From: Thermotoga sp. KOL6
Lineage (GTDB): Bacteria > Thermotogota > Thermotogae > Thermotogales > Thermotogaceae
Direction: 5' to 3'
Assembly (NCBI RefSeq): GCF_002866025.1
Contig: NZ_LNDE01000001.1
Location: 496,001-560,000 of the forward strand
DNA: 64,000 bases
Below the pieces are notes generated by a model. It was given only the letters and a program-made list of their open reading frames with translations, did not search any database and was not told the DNA's origin. Positions 49,348 to 59,979 of the stretch are shown one piece after another (position 1 is the stretch's first letter; every line of letters starts with the position of its first letter). The translations under genes and the position numbers were made by a program.

Positions 49348-50553
49348 TCACAGATTAAACTCTTTGATTACAGATTTTAAAGCTTCTTCCACTTTGCCCT
49401 CTGGTACGAGACAAGAGATTTTTATCTCGGAGGTGGTAACGAGCTCTGGTGCCACTCCTACTTTTTCCAAAGCCTCAAAAAATCTCGCTGCTACCCCTGG
49501 ACTTGTCCTCATACCAACACCCACAATAGAGAGTTTGGCAAAACCACCCTCGTAGGAAGATTGCCATCCCTCTACACCTTTCAAAGCTTCTTTCAAAGCC
49601 TCGTCTAGTTCGTCTTTATGATCCTCCAATATTGTAAAAGATAGAAACACGTTTCCGTTGGAGGGCACCAACGATATCATGTCTACATTCAATGCTTTCT
49701 TTCCGACCTCTTCGAATATAGCAGTTACATACCTAACATCCTTTGGAAGGAAGGAAATGGAAACTTTTATTTGACCATGAGAAATCGCTGCGCCGGTGAC
49801 AACCGGTTCTTCTAACCATTCGGGGAGCCTCTCTACCACCATAGTTCCCTCCTCTTCAATAAAAGAAGATGCACAATAAATAGGAATACCATACTTTTTC
49901 GCAATTTCGATGGATCTTGAATGAAGAACCTTCGCACCGAGAGCGGTGAGTTCCAACGCTTCATCGTAGGTTATATACTTAAGCTTTCTGGCTCTCGGAT
50001 GAATTTTCGGGTCACATGTGTATATGCCGTCTACATCACTGTATATTTCACACGGTACTCGAAGTTTCGCAGCAAGAGCCACTGCGGAGGTGTCCGATCC
50101 CCCTCGACCAAGCGTGGTGAGATCCCCACTTTCGTTGATGCCTTGAAAACCTGTGACAACTAGAACATCGTAATTTTCGAAATTCTCTCGTATCACACTG
50201 TCATCTATGTCCATTATCCGGGCACTCGTATGATGAGAAGTGGTTTTTATCCTGATCTGAAATGCGTTAAAAGACTTCGCTTTAACACCAAGATCTTTCA
50301 AAGCCATTGAAAGAAGGGCAGCAGAAACCTGTTCTCCAGTTGCGAGAAGCATATCGAGTTCTCTTACATCGGGTTTTGGAGAAACCTCTTTTGCCAATTT
50401 TATGAGGTTATCAGTTGTTTTCCCCATTGCGGAAACTACAACCAACACTTTATAACCTTCATCAACTTTTTTTTTCACCCTTTTTGCGACATTCTTTATC
50501 CTTTCCGGAGTGGCAACAGAGCTACCTCCATATTTTTGAACTACGATCTTCAT
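49348..50553 (-). CDS. lysC: Aspartate kinase
   Basis: First step of the aspartate pathway. 401 residues: VVQKYGGSSVATPERIKNVA (20), ALATGEQVSAALL-type region, TLGRGGSDTSAVALAAKL and two C-terminal ACT domains (VSISFLPKDVRYVTAIFEEV (20), VGVGMRTSPGVAARFFEAL (19)), which usually carry lysine or threonine feedback. ATG 50553 follows GGAGGTTGTG. It is under the lysine riboswitch. Confidence 0.95.
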   Translation of the reverse strand: MKIVVQKYGGSSVATPERIKNVAKRVKKKVDEGYKVLVVVSAMGKTTDNLIKLAKEVSPKPDVRELDMLLATGEQVSAALLSMALKDLGVKAKSFNAFQIRIKTTSHHTSARIMDIDDSVIRENFENYDVLVVTGFQGINESGDLTTLGRGGSDTSAVALAAKLRVPCEIYSDVDGIYTCDPKIHPRARKLKYITYDEALELTALGAKVLHSRSIEIAKKYGIPIYCASSFIEEEGTMVVERLPEWLEEPVVTGAAISHGQIKVSISFLPKDVRYVTAIFEEVGKKALNVDMISLVPSNGNVFLSFTILEDHKDELDEALKEALKGVEGWQSSYEGGFAKLSIVGVGMRTSPGVAARFFEALEKVGVAPELVTTSEIKISCLVPEGKVEEALKSVIKEFNL

Positions 50554-50572
50554 TTTCACAACCTCCACTCAT

Positions 50573-51274
50573 TCATTCCAAATTTCTAAGTTCATCAACA
50601 ATCTTCGTTTTCTCTTTCGTCTTCTCGTCTATTTGCTTGATCACACGAGCGGGAACTCCAGCAACTACAGTGTGGGGAGGCACGTCCTTTGTCACAACCG
50701 CACCGGCTGCAACAACCGCCCCTTTTCCGACAGTGATCCCCTCCAAAATCACCGCATTCGCACCTACAATCACCTCATCCTCTATGACGACAGGCTTCGC
50801 ACTGGGAGGTTCTATAACGCCAGCAACAACTGCTCCCGCTCCAATGTGACATCTCTTCCCAATGATAGCTCTCCCACCGATAACCGCGTTCATATCGATC
50901 ATGGTACCTTCTCCGATCACTGCTCCAACGTTTATAACAGCCCCCATCATGATCACCGCTCCTTCTCCTATTTCCACCATGTCTCTTATGATTGCACCTG
51001 GCTCTATTCTGGCTCTGTATCTCGTGAGATCCGCAAGTGGAAGGGCTGAGTTTCTCGCCTTCACTTCCAAATGGTAGTCTTCTATTCTGTCTCTGTGCGT
51101 TTCTAAAAGTTCTTTGAAATCTTCGTACTCTCCAAAAAGGATACCAAAGTTACTATTGCCAAAGAATTTGAATTTAGAAAAATCGATATCTGAGAGAGTC
51201 CCCTTTATGTAAGCAATTATGGGTGTCTTTTTCTTTGCTTTAGATATCATCTCTATGATTTCTTTGGCATCCAA
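50573..51274 (-). CDS. dapH: Tetrahydrodipicolinate N-acetyltransferase
   Basis: Acetylates L-2,3,4,5-tetrahydrodipicolinate for the acetyl branch of the DAP pathway. 233 residues: an N-terminal domain, then a left-handed beta helix built of hexapeptide repeats from about 85 to 205 ([30 protein letters not shown]) and [12 protein letters not shown] 51274 (MDAKEI) has GGAGG 8 bases upstream and equals the recalled TM1519 start. The longer frame lies in dapB. Confidence 0.93.
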   Translation of the reverse strand: MDAKEIIEMISKAKKKTPIIAYIKGTLSDIDFSKFKFFGNSNFGILFGEYEDFKELLETHRDRIEDYHLEVKARNSALPLADLTRYRARIEPGAIIRDMVEIGEGAVIMMGAVINVGAVIGEGTMIDMNAVIGGRAIIGKRCHIGAGAVVAGVIEPPSAKPVVIEDEVIVGANAVILEGITVGKGAVVAAGAVVTKDVPPHTVVAGVPARVIKQIDEKTKEKTKIVDELRNLE

Positions 51275-51275
51275 T

Positions 51276-52791
<1,516 letters not shown>

Positions 52792-52807
<16 letters not shown>

Positions 52808-53505
52808 ACTCTCACATCCCCCTTTAGAAAGATTTCCCCATTTTCTTCCTTCACATACAAAATGCCGCCTGGAACCTGCACTTTCATCATTTTCATACCT
52901 GTTTCATCTCTGTGGACTACAAAAACGGAGGTAATTCCAGTTCCACAGGCCTTCGTCTCTCGCTCAACACCACGTTCATAGGTTCGCACTTTTAAAAAGT
53001 CTGGAAACACTTGGTAGAAGTCTACGTTTGCTCCTGTTTTGGACCTGAGATACTTTCCCAATTTCTCTACATCGATTTCATCAACATTTTTCATTCTAAT
53101 AACAAAGTGAGGTACACCAACTACTACGAGGTAACCACTGTAATCGTCAATGGCCAAACGCTTTTTTTCAGAAACCTTTGGCATTCTAACCCAGATACCA
53201 TCCTCCACTAAAACCCTGATCTCACCTGCTCTTGAAAGAAAAGTGAACTTTTTGACGTTTATCAATCCCATATCCATGAGGTATTTCGAAAAAGCTCTCG
53301 CTCCGTTCCCACAAAAAGTAGCCATGCTTCCATCCCGATTGTAGTAGTCCATAAAGAACTTACTGTCTGCTTTTTCAACGAATATAACTCCATCCAATTC
53401 ACCAACGTGCTTCTTTACAAAGTCTGGTTTTTCTTCTTCTGAAATGGTATTGTTCGTGTTGTCAACTATAAGAAAAGTGTTTCCATTTGCAGAATAACAC
53501 CGCAT
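52792..53505 (-). CDS. dapF: Diaminopimelate epimerase
   Basis: Interconverts LL- and meso-diaminopimelate. 237 residues with the two catalytic cysteines in FCGNGARAF and ACGTGITSV, and CYSANGNTFLIVDNTN at the N-terminus. It is a little shorter than typical (about 275). The product feeds LysA. It overlaps dapA, which fits coupled translation. Confidence 0.93.
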
Positions 53506-53509
53506 TTTT

Positions 53510-54487
53510 TCACATCCTTCCGTTCATTTTTGCATGCTTCAAGAGAATTCTCACAGCGTTCGTTGCCGCTCCAACACGAATATTGTCAGCTACATTCCAG
53601 AAAAGTATGGTGTTTTCATCCCCTGCTCTCAATCTACAGACGTAAGTTTCATTTTTTCCAGTGACATCTACAGCAGTGATCAGTTCATCCGTCACAACAA
53701 CATCTTCTCCGGAGGATATAACTTCTCTAACTCTCTCCAACGATTCAAAGGGTTTTCGAAATCGTACCATGATAGCCTCAGAATGTCCATAGAGAACGGG
53801 GACTCTCACCGTCGTTGGATAGACTTTTATTGAATAGTCATTCAATATTTTCCTCGTCTCGTTCACCATTTTCATTTCTTCTTGAGTGAAGAGATTATCT
53901 TGAATGTCCCCGATCAAGGGAATAACGTTTCTATGTATCGGTTTAGGGAAAACCTTCGAGATATTCTCCCCTCTCTCTTGCGCGAGAAGTTCTTCGATTC
54001 CTTTACGACCCGCACCGGAAACGGATTGATAGGTAGCCACAAAAATTTCTTTTATCCCGTAAACCTCATGTAATTTGTAAATGGAAAGTATCATTTGAAT
54101 CGTAGAACAGTTTGGATTTGCTATTATCCCCGTGTACCCTTCAAGAAGATGGGAGTTCACTTCGGGCACAACGAGAGGAACATCCTTTTCCATTCTGAAG
54201 GCTGAGGAATTATCGATAACTGTTGCGCCGTTTTCTGAAGCGATCGGTGCAAACTTCCTAGACACACTGGCTCCCGCTGAGAATAAGAAATAATCACATT
54301 TCCATTTCATAGCGTCTTCCGTAAGCAGTTCTACCCTGATTTTTCTACCTTTAAATTCCAATTCTTTTCCTGCAGATCTTTCTGAGGCAAACAATCTTAA
54401 TTCTGTAACAGGCACGTCGAATTCTTCGAGAACTTTCACCATTGTTCTACCAACTTCACCTGTGGCACCTACCACTCCTACCTTCAC
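53510..54487 (-). CDS. asd: Aspartate-semialdehyde dehydrogenase
   Basis: Reduces aspartyl phosphate to the semialdehyde. About 325 residues: KVGVVGATGEVGRTMVKVLE (20), FSAGASVSRKFA, the catalytic cysteine in ANPNCSTIQM and SVSGAGRKGIEEL. GTG 54487 is 7 bases from AGGAGG. ATG 54493 abuts that site. First gene after the lysine riboswitch. Confidence 0.95.
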   Translation of the reverse strand: MKVGVVGATGEVGRTMVKVLEEFDVPVTELRLFASERSAGKELEFKGRKIRVELLTEDAMKWKCDYFLFSAGASVSRKFAPIASENGATVIDNSSAFRMEKDVPLVVPEVNSHLLEGYTGIIANPNCSTIQMILSIYKLHEVYGIKEIFVATYQSVSGAGRKGIEELLAQERGENISKVFPKPIHRNVIPLIGDIQDNLFTQEEMKMVNETRKILNDYSIKVYPTTVRVPVLYGHSEAIMVRFRKPFESLERVREVISSGEDVVVTDELITAVDVTGKNETYVCRLRAGDENTILFWNVADNIRVGAATNAVRILLKHAKMNGRM

Positions 54488-54510
54488 TCTCATCCCTCCT
54501 TACACCAATG

Positions 54511-54543
54511 AAAAAAGCGTCTCTTCACTCCCCGAAGAGACGC
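54511..54543 (-). terminator. Intrinsic terminator in the lysine riboswitch expression platform
   Basis: A 10-bp stem GCGTCTCTTC / GAAGAGACGC (loop of 7) is followed by six T on the minus strand, about 24 bases before the asd start. It gives transcriptional control of asd and the genes behind it. Confidence 0.92.
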
Positions 54544-54550
54544 CCAATCA

Positions 54551-54579
54551 GGTCTGAAATCTTTTTTTGATTTCAGACC
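54551..54579 (-). promoter_or_regulatory. Hairpin between lysine aptamer and terminator
   Basis: A perfect 11-bp stem GGTCTGAAATC / GATTTCAGACC with an A7 loop. Its first four bases (GGTC) also belong to the 3' strand of the aptamer P1 helix, so P1 and the base of this hairpin compete. A G/A stretch just before it could pair with part of the terminator arm. Confidence 0.7.
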
Positions 54580-54754
54580 CGACCGGCTCTCCACGGAGAG
54601 GACTCTCCGTGACAGTGGTACGGGTATTCCCCGTACCCCCAGGCGTGTAGGGTGGGAGGAACCCTACACCCTTCGGCGCCCTCGCCTTTCAACTGCCCCC
54701 TATTCCTCCCCTGAAGGGACAGTCTACTCATCTCAGGCGCTCCTCCGTCGGGTC
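54576..54754 (-). ncRNA. Lysine riboswitch aptamer (L box)
   Basis: The leader of asd on the minus strand. P1 (GACCCGAC / GTCGGGTC) closes about 179 bases with the lysine-aptamer landmarks: GCGCCTGAGATGAGTAGACTG (positions 54725-54745), AAAGGCGAGGGCGCCGAAG near 54675, a GGGGGTACGGGGAATACCCG arm and the final CACTGTCACGGAG. I recall the T. maritima asd lysine riboswitch of known structure, which this closely resembles. Lysine binding should favour the terminator downstream. Confidence 0.95.
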
Positions 54755-54762
54755 ACTATATC

Positions 54763-54791
54763 ATTTTAGCTCAATTGTATCAGCATTTCAA
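54763..54791 (-). promoter_or_regulatory. Promoter of the lysine riboswitch / asd operon
   Basis: On the minus strand TTGAAA (54786-54791) and TAAAAT (54763-54768) are 17 bases apart. Transcription would start near 54756, just at the first base of the P1 helix of the aptamer. Confidence 0.8.
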
Positions 54792-54836
54792 AAGGAAGAC
54801 AATTAAAAAGAGGTTAACTTTGATGAAGTTGAATAC

Positions 54837-54865
54837 TTGTCATTATTTTACAGCAGGTGTAAAAT
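54837..54865 (+). promoter_or_regulatory. niaR promoter with NiaR-type operator
   Basis: TTGTCA (54837-54842) and TAAAAT (54860-54865) are 17 bases apart. Between and overlapping them is the palindrome ATTTTACA-GCAGG-TGTAAAAT (54845-54865), 8-bp arms. A repressor on it would block the -10 and spacer. Given that the first gene is niaR, negative autoregulation by NiaR with nicotinate is the likely meaning. Confidence 0.8.
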
Positions 54866-54883
54866 ATATCTACGGTGATGATC

Positions 54884-55405
54884 ATGAAAGATGTGAAGCA
54901 AAGGCGATTGAAAACCATTTTAGAAGTTCTTGAAAAAGCTCAAGAACCGATTAGTGGTTCTCAACTTTCAGAAAAACTCAAAGTTAGCAGACAAGTGATT
55001 GTCCAGGATATCGCTTATTTGAGGAGCCTCGGGTACAACATCATCTCTACCCCGAGGGGTTACGTACTCAGCGGAGGAAGGTCCAAAATTTCCAAGCTAA
55101 TAGCTGTGAAACATTCACCAGAAAGCATAAAAGAAGAGTTACTTTGTATCGTGAGGAACGGTGGAAGGGTGGTAGACGTAATCGTCGAACATCCCGTATA
55201 TGGCGAAATACGCGGAATAATAGACGTTTCATCCGAAGAAGAAGTTCTAAAATTCGTGAGTCTCATGGAAATGACAAAGACGGAACCCCTTTTAACACTC
55301 TCTGGTGGAGTACATCTTCACACTATAGAAGCTCCGGACGAAGAAACTATGGAGAAAATTTTAAAAGAGCTGAAAAAAAGAGGTTTTCTGGTAGGGGAGG
55401 AGTGA
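54884..55405 (+). CDS. niaR: Niacin-responsive transcriptional repressor NiaR
   Basis: 173 residues: an N-terminal winged helix (LKTILEVLEKAQEPISGSQL, 20; SRQVIVQDIAYLRSLGY) and a 3H domain named for three histidines (here VKHSPE, EHPVYGEIRG and GGVHLHTIEAPD), which binds metal and niacin. T. maritima TM1602 is the structural relative. ATG 54884 has GGTGAT upstream. Earlier GTG and ATG codons are inside that site. Transcribed with niaP. Confidence 0.93.
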   Translation: MKDVKQRRLKTILEVLEKAQEPISGSQLSEKLKVSRQVIVQDIAYLRSLGYNIISTPRGYVLSGGRSKISKLIAVKHSPESIKEELLCIVRNGGRVVDVIVEHPVYGEIRGIIDVSSEEEVLKFVSLMEMTKTEPLLTLSGGVHLHTIEAPDEETMEKILKELKKRGFLVGEE

Positions 55406-55409
55406 AAAA

Positions 55410-56678
55410 ATGAGAATAGATGAAATCGTTGAAAAATACGTTGAAAGAAACACTCAGAGAAAGCTTCTGATATTCACTTCGATTGCTTGGATGTTTGATG
55501 CAGCCGGTGTTATGCTCCTTTCTTTCGTACTGCCCTACGTGATAAAAGAATGGAATCTCTCCCCCACCCAGGGAGCCACGATAGCAAGCGTTACTTTTAT
55601 GGGAATGTTATTAGGTGCCCTTTCCGTTGGTTTCATAGCTGATTTCTTCGGAAGGAAGATATCAAATCTTATCTTTTTCATCGTTACCGTTACTTTCACC
55701 TTCTTGTCTGGATTCTCTCAATCACCTACCACACTAGCAATTTTGAGACTGTTGTCCGGATTTGGATACGGAGGTCTCATGCCATCTTTCAATGCTTACT
55801 TATCTGAATTCACGAGCACCGCTATCAGAGGAAGATATCTGGTTCTTTTAGAATCAAGTTGGGCGATTGGGAGCATTTTGATGGGTTTGTTCGCAGTAAA
55901 CGTTCTTCCAAATTGGAGATGGATTTTTTGGATATTTGCTGTTGGTTATTTATTCATTCCCGTGTTTTTCAGAATGCCCGAAACACCCAAATATGCTTTT
56001 TTAAAAAGAGGAAAGGATGGATTAAGGAAGGTCTTGGGAGTTGACGTGAAAGAGGAAATAGAACTTCCAAAAAGAGAAAGAGTACCATTATTTTCTCTTC
56101 TGAAAAAGGAACATTTAAAAGATACGATAGTCATATGGATTACTTGGTTTACCGTTAGTTTTGTTTATTACGCGCTCTTCACATGGGCACCTCGGATATT
56201 TGCTTCTCAAGGAGTAAGTGTTGTCAAATCCTCTTGGTTCACCTTCTATATGATGGTGGCACAATTGCCTGGATATCTATCCGCGGCTTATTTTATTGAA
56301 AAATGGGGTAGAAAGCCTTCGCTTGCTGTGTATTTCATAGGAACGGGACTCGCTGCTCTGCTCTGGGCCAACGTGCAAAGCAATATTTCTTTACTCGTTT
56401 CGGCCATGATACTTTCCTTCTTCTGCCTTGGTGTATGGGGATTGGTCTACGCGTACACCCCTGAACTTTATCCAACGTCCCTCAGAGGAACAGGAAATGG
56501 AGCAGCAGGCGTCTGGGCGAGAATAGCAGGTATAATAGCACCCTATTACACTGGCTTTATGATGGAAAAAGGAAAAAGTATCGCAGAAACTCTTATATGG
56601 ATTTCTGCGATGGCAATAGCTAGCGGAATAATTGTTCTGATTTTTGGAAGAGAGACGAAAGGCAAGTACGTAGATTAA
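55410..56678 (+). CDS. niaP: Major-facilitator transporter, probable niacin permease NiaP
   Basis: 422 residues, twelve membrane segments. The cytoplasmic loop after helix 2 has GFIADFFGRKISN, and the mid-loop has RMPETPKYAF, typical of the sugar/niacin porter branch. The job is inferred from its place right after niaR with an operator in front. Transport could also be of a related carboxylate. The last bases overlap the convergent pyrH by 4. Confidence 0.85.
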   Translation: MRIDEIVEKYVERNTQRKLLIFTSIAWMFDAAGVMLLSFVLPYVIKEWNLSPTQGATIASVTFMGMLLGALSVGFIADFFGRKISNLIFFIVTVTFTFLSGFSQSPTTLAILRLLSGFGYGGLMPSFNAYLSEFTSTAIRGRYLVLLESSWAIGSILMGLFAVNVLPNWRWIFWIFAVGYLFIPVFFRMPETPKYAFLKRGKDGLRKVLGVDVKEEIELPKRERVPLFSLLKKEHLKDTIVIWITWFTVSFVYYALFTWAPRIFASQGVSVVKSSWFTFYMMVAQLPGYLSAAYFIEKWGRKPSLAVYFIGTGLAALLWANVQSNISLLVSAMILSFFCLGVWGLVYAYTPELYPTSLRGTGNGAAGVWARIAGIIAPYYTGFMMEKGKSIAETLIWISAMAIASGIIVLIFGRETKGKYVD

Positions 56679-57370
56679 TCAGGTAAGATTGTGCTCCCCA
56701 CTTTTTCCCCCTTTAAAGCCCTTAAAAGAGTGTTCGGTTCGAAGAAGTTGATAACTTTTACCACGATCTTCAACTTTCTACACAGAGCAAAAGCCTCTGC
56801 ATCCATAACTTTAAGTCCCAGCCTCATTGCTTCTGTGAAAGTCAATCTGTCTATTTTTTTTGCATCGGGAAATCTCTTTGGATCTTTGTCGTAAACTCCA
56901 TCCACTTTTGTTGCCTTCACTATAATCTCTGCACCCATTTCTTGAGCACGCAAGACCGCTGCGGTATCAGTTGTAAAAAACGGATTGCTCGTTCCACCCG
57001 CAAAAATAAGGATGAAATTATCTTGAAGGGCGGCTTCAATGGAATCGTAATTCACCTTTTCGATATCAGGGAGATTCACTATTTGTGAGAAGATTTTTGC
57101 TTTCAGTCCATTTTTTTCGAATCGATCTTTCAAGTATATAGCATTCATGATAGTTCCTAAAAGACCTATCTGGTCCGCTCTTTTCATGGAAAGATCCTTA
57201 AGCTCAATTCCTCTGAACAAGTTACCTGCACCTGTAACTATCCCAATTTTGTATCCTGCTTTAACTACTTTCTCTATCTCAGAAACCAAATATTTTATTT
57301 TTTCCTGATCGAATCCCTTGTTTCCCTCTCCCGAAAGTGCCTCCCCACTTATTTTCACCATCACTCTCAT
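56675..57370 (-). CDS. pyrH: UMP kinase
   Basis: Phosphorylates UMP to UDP, hexameric. 231 residues: RVMVKISGEALSGEGNKGFD (20), GIVTGAGNLFRG, ADQIGLLGTIMNAIYL, AGGTSNPFFTTDTAAVLRA (19) and KATKVDGVYDKDP. GGAGGTAAG precedes ATG 57370 and sits right after the T-run of a terminator behind tsf, so expression may need read-through. Confidence 0.95.
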   Translation of the reverse strand: MRVMVKISGEALSGEGNKGFDQEKIKYLVSEIEKVVKAGYKIGIVTGAGNLFRGIELKDLSMKRADQIGLLGTIMNAIYLKDRFEKNGLKAKIFSQIVNLPDIEKVNYDSIEAALQDNFILIFAGGTSNPFFTTDTAAVLRAQEMGAEIIVKATKVDGVYDKDPKRFPDAKKIDRLTFTEAMRLGLKVMDAEAFALCRKLKIVVKVINFFEPNTLLRALKGEKVGSTILPD

Positions 57371-57382
57371 GATCTTACCTCC

Positions 57383-57412
57383 AAAAAAAGGGTGAGCATC
57401 TTGCTCACCCTT
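57383..57412 (-). terminator. Intrinsic terminator after tsf, abutting the pyrH ribosome site
   Basis: On the minus strand AAGGGTGAGC / GCTCACCCTT (10 bp, loop of 5) is followed by seven T and at once by GGAGG of pyrH. It contains the tsf stop. Confidence 0.88.
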
Positions 57413-57998
57413 CTTCTCCGATTTCGTATCTTGTGAATCTTGAAACTCTTATATTCTCTCCTGTCTTCGCTATGAGTTCGTTTATTAGGTCTTTAACCTT
57501 CTTTGTCTCGTCGAATATGTAAGTCTGTTCGTACAAACACATTTGTTCGAAGAATTTCTCAAGCTTTCCTTCGACGATCTTCTCAACAACATGTTCTGGT
57601 TTGTCTTTTATTTGTGCCTTGTAAATCTCTTTTTCTTTCCTTATAACATCTTCTGGTACATCTTCTCTTCTAACATACTGTGGTTTCATCGCGGCTACCT
57701 GTTTGGCTAAGTTGTAAGCAAGTTCTTTGAACTCATCCGTTCTTGCTACGAAGTCCGTCTCACAGTTCATTTCAAGCAAAACACCGATTCTTCCGTTGAA
57801 ATGAACGTACGCAACTATTATTCCTTCTCTTGTAGCCCTCCCTGCTTTCTTCTCGGCATAAGCAGCTCCCTTTTTTCTAAGGATTTCCACTGCTTTCTCG
57901 ATATCTCCATCTGCCTCTTCGAGAGCCTTTTTGCAATCAAGTACACCGGCACCTGTCATTTCTCTGAGCTTCTTGATGAGATCCATGGATACTTCCAT
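57405..57998 (-). CDS. tsf: Elongation factor Ts
   Basis: Nucleotide-exchange factor for EF-Tu, 197 residues, a short form. [20 protein letters not shown] (20), [19 protein letters not shown] (19), [13 protein letters not shown] and [12 protein letters not shown] are present. ATG 57998 has AAAGGAGG about 9 bases upstream. It follows rng instead of rpsB, its usual partner. Confidence 0.95.
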   Translation of the reverse strand: MEVSMDLIKKLREMTGAGVLDCKKALEEADGDIEKAVEILRKKGAAYAEKKAGRATREGIIVAYVHFNGRIGVLLEMNCETDFVARTDEFKELAYNLAKQVAAMKPQYVRREDVPEDVIRKEKEIYKAQIKDKPEHVVEKIVEGKLEKFFEQMCLYEQTYIFDETKKVKDLINELIAKTGENIRVSRFTRYEIGEEG

Positions 57999-57999
57999 T

Positions 58000-59415
58000 T
58001 CACTTTCCTCCTTTCTTAGTCTTTACTATGAGTTCGTAAGAATTTGGATCACTCCAGCTGTAATCGAGTGTTACTTTTACCCTGTACTCTTTTTGCAGTC
58101 TTTTCACATCCTCTTTTTTAAAATAACCTGACATGTTAGGATGAACCTTTAAAATGATTTCTTCAGAACCTTTGAATTTTTTTAGATCTTCCCTTATTCT
58201 TTTCAGGATGATCCTTTGAGAGATCACTCTTCCTGTTCCAGAACATACAGGACATTTGGTAAAGAGGAGAGCATCCAAAGGTTTAACCGTTCTCTTCCTA
58301 GTTATTTCAAAAAGTCCCAAAGTTGTGAATCCAAAGATTTCGATTCTGCCACCGTCCTTTTTCGCAACCTCCCTGAAGTAATTAACTAATCTTTCGTAAT
58401 TTCTAGGGTCTCGATGCTTGATGAAATCTATCACCACTATTCCTCCGATGTTTCTCAAAATCAACTGTCGAACAATTTCTTCAATTGCTTCCATGTTTGT
58501 CCTCAGCGCAAGTTCCTCTTGACTCTCCGCACTCGTGTAACTTTCGGAATTCACATCTATTACTGTGAGCGCTTCTGTTTTATCTATGATTATGTTCCCA
58601 CCACTTTTCAGTGGGATAGTCCTTGAAAGAAGCCTTTTCAGTCGATCGTAAATGAAGTACTTTTCAAACAGATCTCCTTCTGTATAAATCAATTCTGGTT
58701 TTTTGGGAAGATTCTGAATATATTTTTCCAAGATTCCCAACAACGATCTGTCATTGTAAACCAGTTTGTCGATTTTTGAGTTGAGTTTTTCTCTTATGAC
58801 CTGTTCTATTGGATTTTCTTCATACAAAACTTTGGGTTTTCTCGACCTCCTGAATTTTTGAAGAATGCGATGCCATTTTTCCAAAGTTTCTTGGAAGTTC
58901 TTTATTATCTCCTCTTCATCCACACTTTCTGCAGCCGTTCTCACAATAATTCCTACGTCGTACTTTTTCCTTAAATCAACAGCAAGCGATCTCAACCGGC
59001 GTCTCTCCATCTTGTCTTCTATCTTTCTGGAGACCCCTATTACTTTTTTGAAAGGAAAAATTACAACAAATCTATCAGCAACACCTATTTGACTTGTTAC
59101 TTGAGGCCCTTTTTTACCGGAAGCATCCTTTTTCACCTGGACAAGAACTTTTGCCCCTTCTGTTATTTCTTGACCTCTTAAGATCGTTTTCTTGTACGAC
59201 TCATTTACTTCGTTCAGTTTCAAAAATCCGTTCTTTCCCTTACCAATTTTCACGAAAGCTGCTTCAAGCCCAGGAACTATCCTCTCGACTCTTCCAAGAT
59301 AAATTTTTCCTGTTATCGTCTCTATCTCATCAAAAAAAACTTCTTCAAGTTCCTCTTCGTTCAAAATAGCGTAGGAAAGGCTATCGGGCTGTACGTTTAA
59401 TAGAAATTCCTTTAT
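58000..59415 (-). CDS. rng: Ribonuclease G/E family endoribonuclease
   Basis: Processes rRNA and decays mRNA. About 471 residues: an S1 domain ([20 protein letters not shown] (20), [13 protein letters not shown]), a DNase-I-like catalytic part with TVIDVNSE and [13 protein letters not shown], and the Zn-link [10 protein letters not shown]. Homology to the family N-terminus ([18 protein letters not shown]) runs to ATA 59415, which has GGAGGTG about 10 bases upstream. The first normal start, TTG 59364, would lose the first strand. It ends beside tsf. Confidence 0.92.
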   Translation of the reverse strand: MKEFLLNVQPDSLSYAILNEEELEEVFFDEIETITGKIYLGRVERIVPGLEAAFVKIGKGKNGFLKLNEVNESYKKTILRGQEITEGAKVLVQVKKDASGKKGPQVTSQIGVADRFVVIFPFKKVIGVSRKIEDKMERRRLRSLAVDLRKKYDVGIIVRTAAESVDEEEIIKNFQETLEKWHRILQKFRRSRKPKVLYEENPIEQVIREKLNSKIDKLVYNDRSLLGILEKYIQNLPKKPELIYTEGDLFEKYFIYDRLKRLLSRTIPLKSGGNIIIDKTEALTVIDVNSESYTSAESQEELALRTNMEAIEEIVRQLILRNIGGIVVIDFIKHRDPRNYERLVNYFREVAKKDGGRIEIFGFTTLGLFEITRKRTVKPLDALLFTKCPVCSGTGRVISQRIILKRIREDLKKFKGSEEIILKVHPNMSGYFKKEDVKRLQKEYRVKVTLDYSWSDPNSYELIVKTKKGGK

Positions 59416-59433
59416 ATCTTGAACACCTCCAAA

Positions 59434-59967
59434 CTATTCGACCATTTCGATGAGATGAATGTCTCCATTTTCACCTTTGTAGAGCATGTTTATCTCTCCT
59501 GTGTTCACATTCCTAAAAACAAGGAATTTGTGGTTCAACTCTTCCAACTGCATGACGGCTTCGTCAAGATCCAAATTGAGGAGAGAAACTCTTCTTACAG
59601 AGGAAATCTTATCGGAGGGTGTAAACTCCCCCGGTTCTTCCGACTTTTTGGGCAACAAGGTTTTCCTATGATCATGATTCTTTATCCTCTCCTTGAGTCT
59701 TTTCACTTGTTTCTCGAGGGCATCACATGCATAATCGATCGCTGTATAAATGTCTGGATTCCTTTCCTCCACATTGATGATGTTGCCCTTCAAATTCATG
59801 TTGAATTTTACAACGTACTGATTTTTCCCGTCTCTCTCTATCCTAACATTGAAAGAGACAAGTTCATCGTCGTAAATAACCCTATCTACTTTATCGAGAC
59901 GTTTCTCAAGGTAATTTTTGATGGCTTCCGATATCTCCACACCTTTCCCTGTTATTCTGTAATCCAT
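59434..59967 (-). CDS. hpf: Ribosome hibernation-promoting factor, long form
   Basis: 177 residues: an N-terminal HPF/YfiA domain (residues 1-95, ITGKGVEISEAIKNYLEKRL (20)) and the C-terminal dimerising domain of long HPF (LDLDEAVMQLEELNHKFLVF (20), NVNTGEINMLYKGENGDI (18)). It dimerises 70S into 100S ribosomes at rest. ATG 59967 follows GGGAGGTG. Confidence 0.94.
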   Translation of the reverse strand: MDYRITGKGVEISEAIKNYLEKRLDKVDRVIYDDELVSFNVRIERDGKNQYVVKFNMNLKGNIINVEERNPDIYTAIDYACDALEKQVKRLKERIKNHDHRKTLLPKKSEEPGEFTPSDKISSVRRVSLLNLDLDEAVMQLEELNHKFLVFRNVNTGEINMLYKGENGDIHLIEMVE

Positions 59968-59979
59968 GTGAACACCTCC

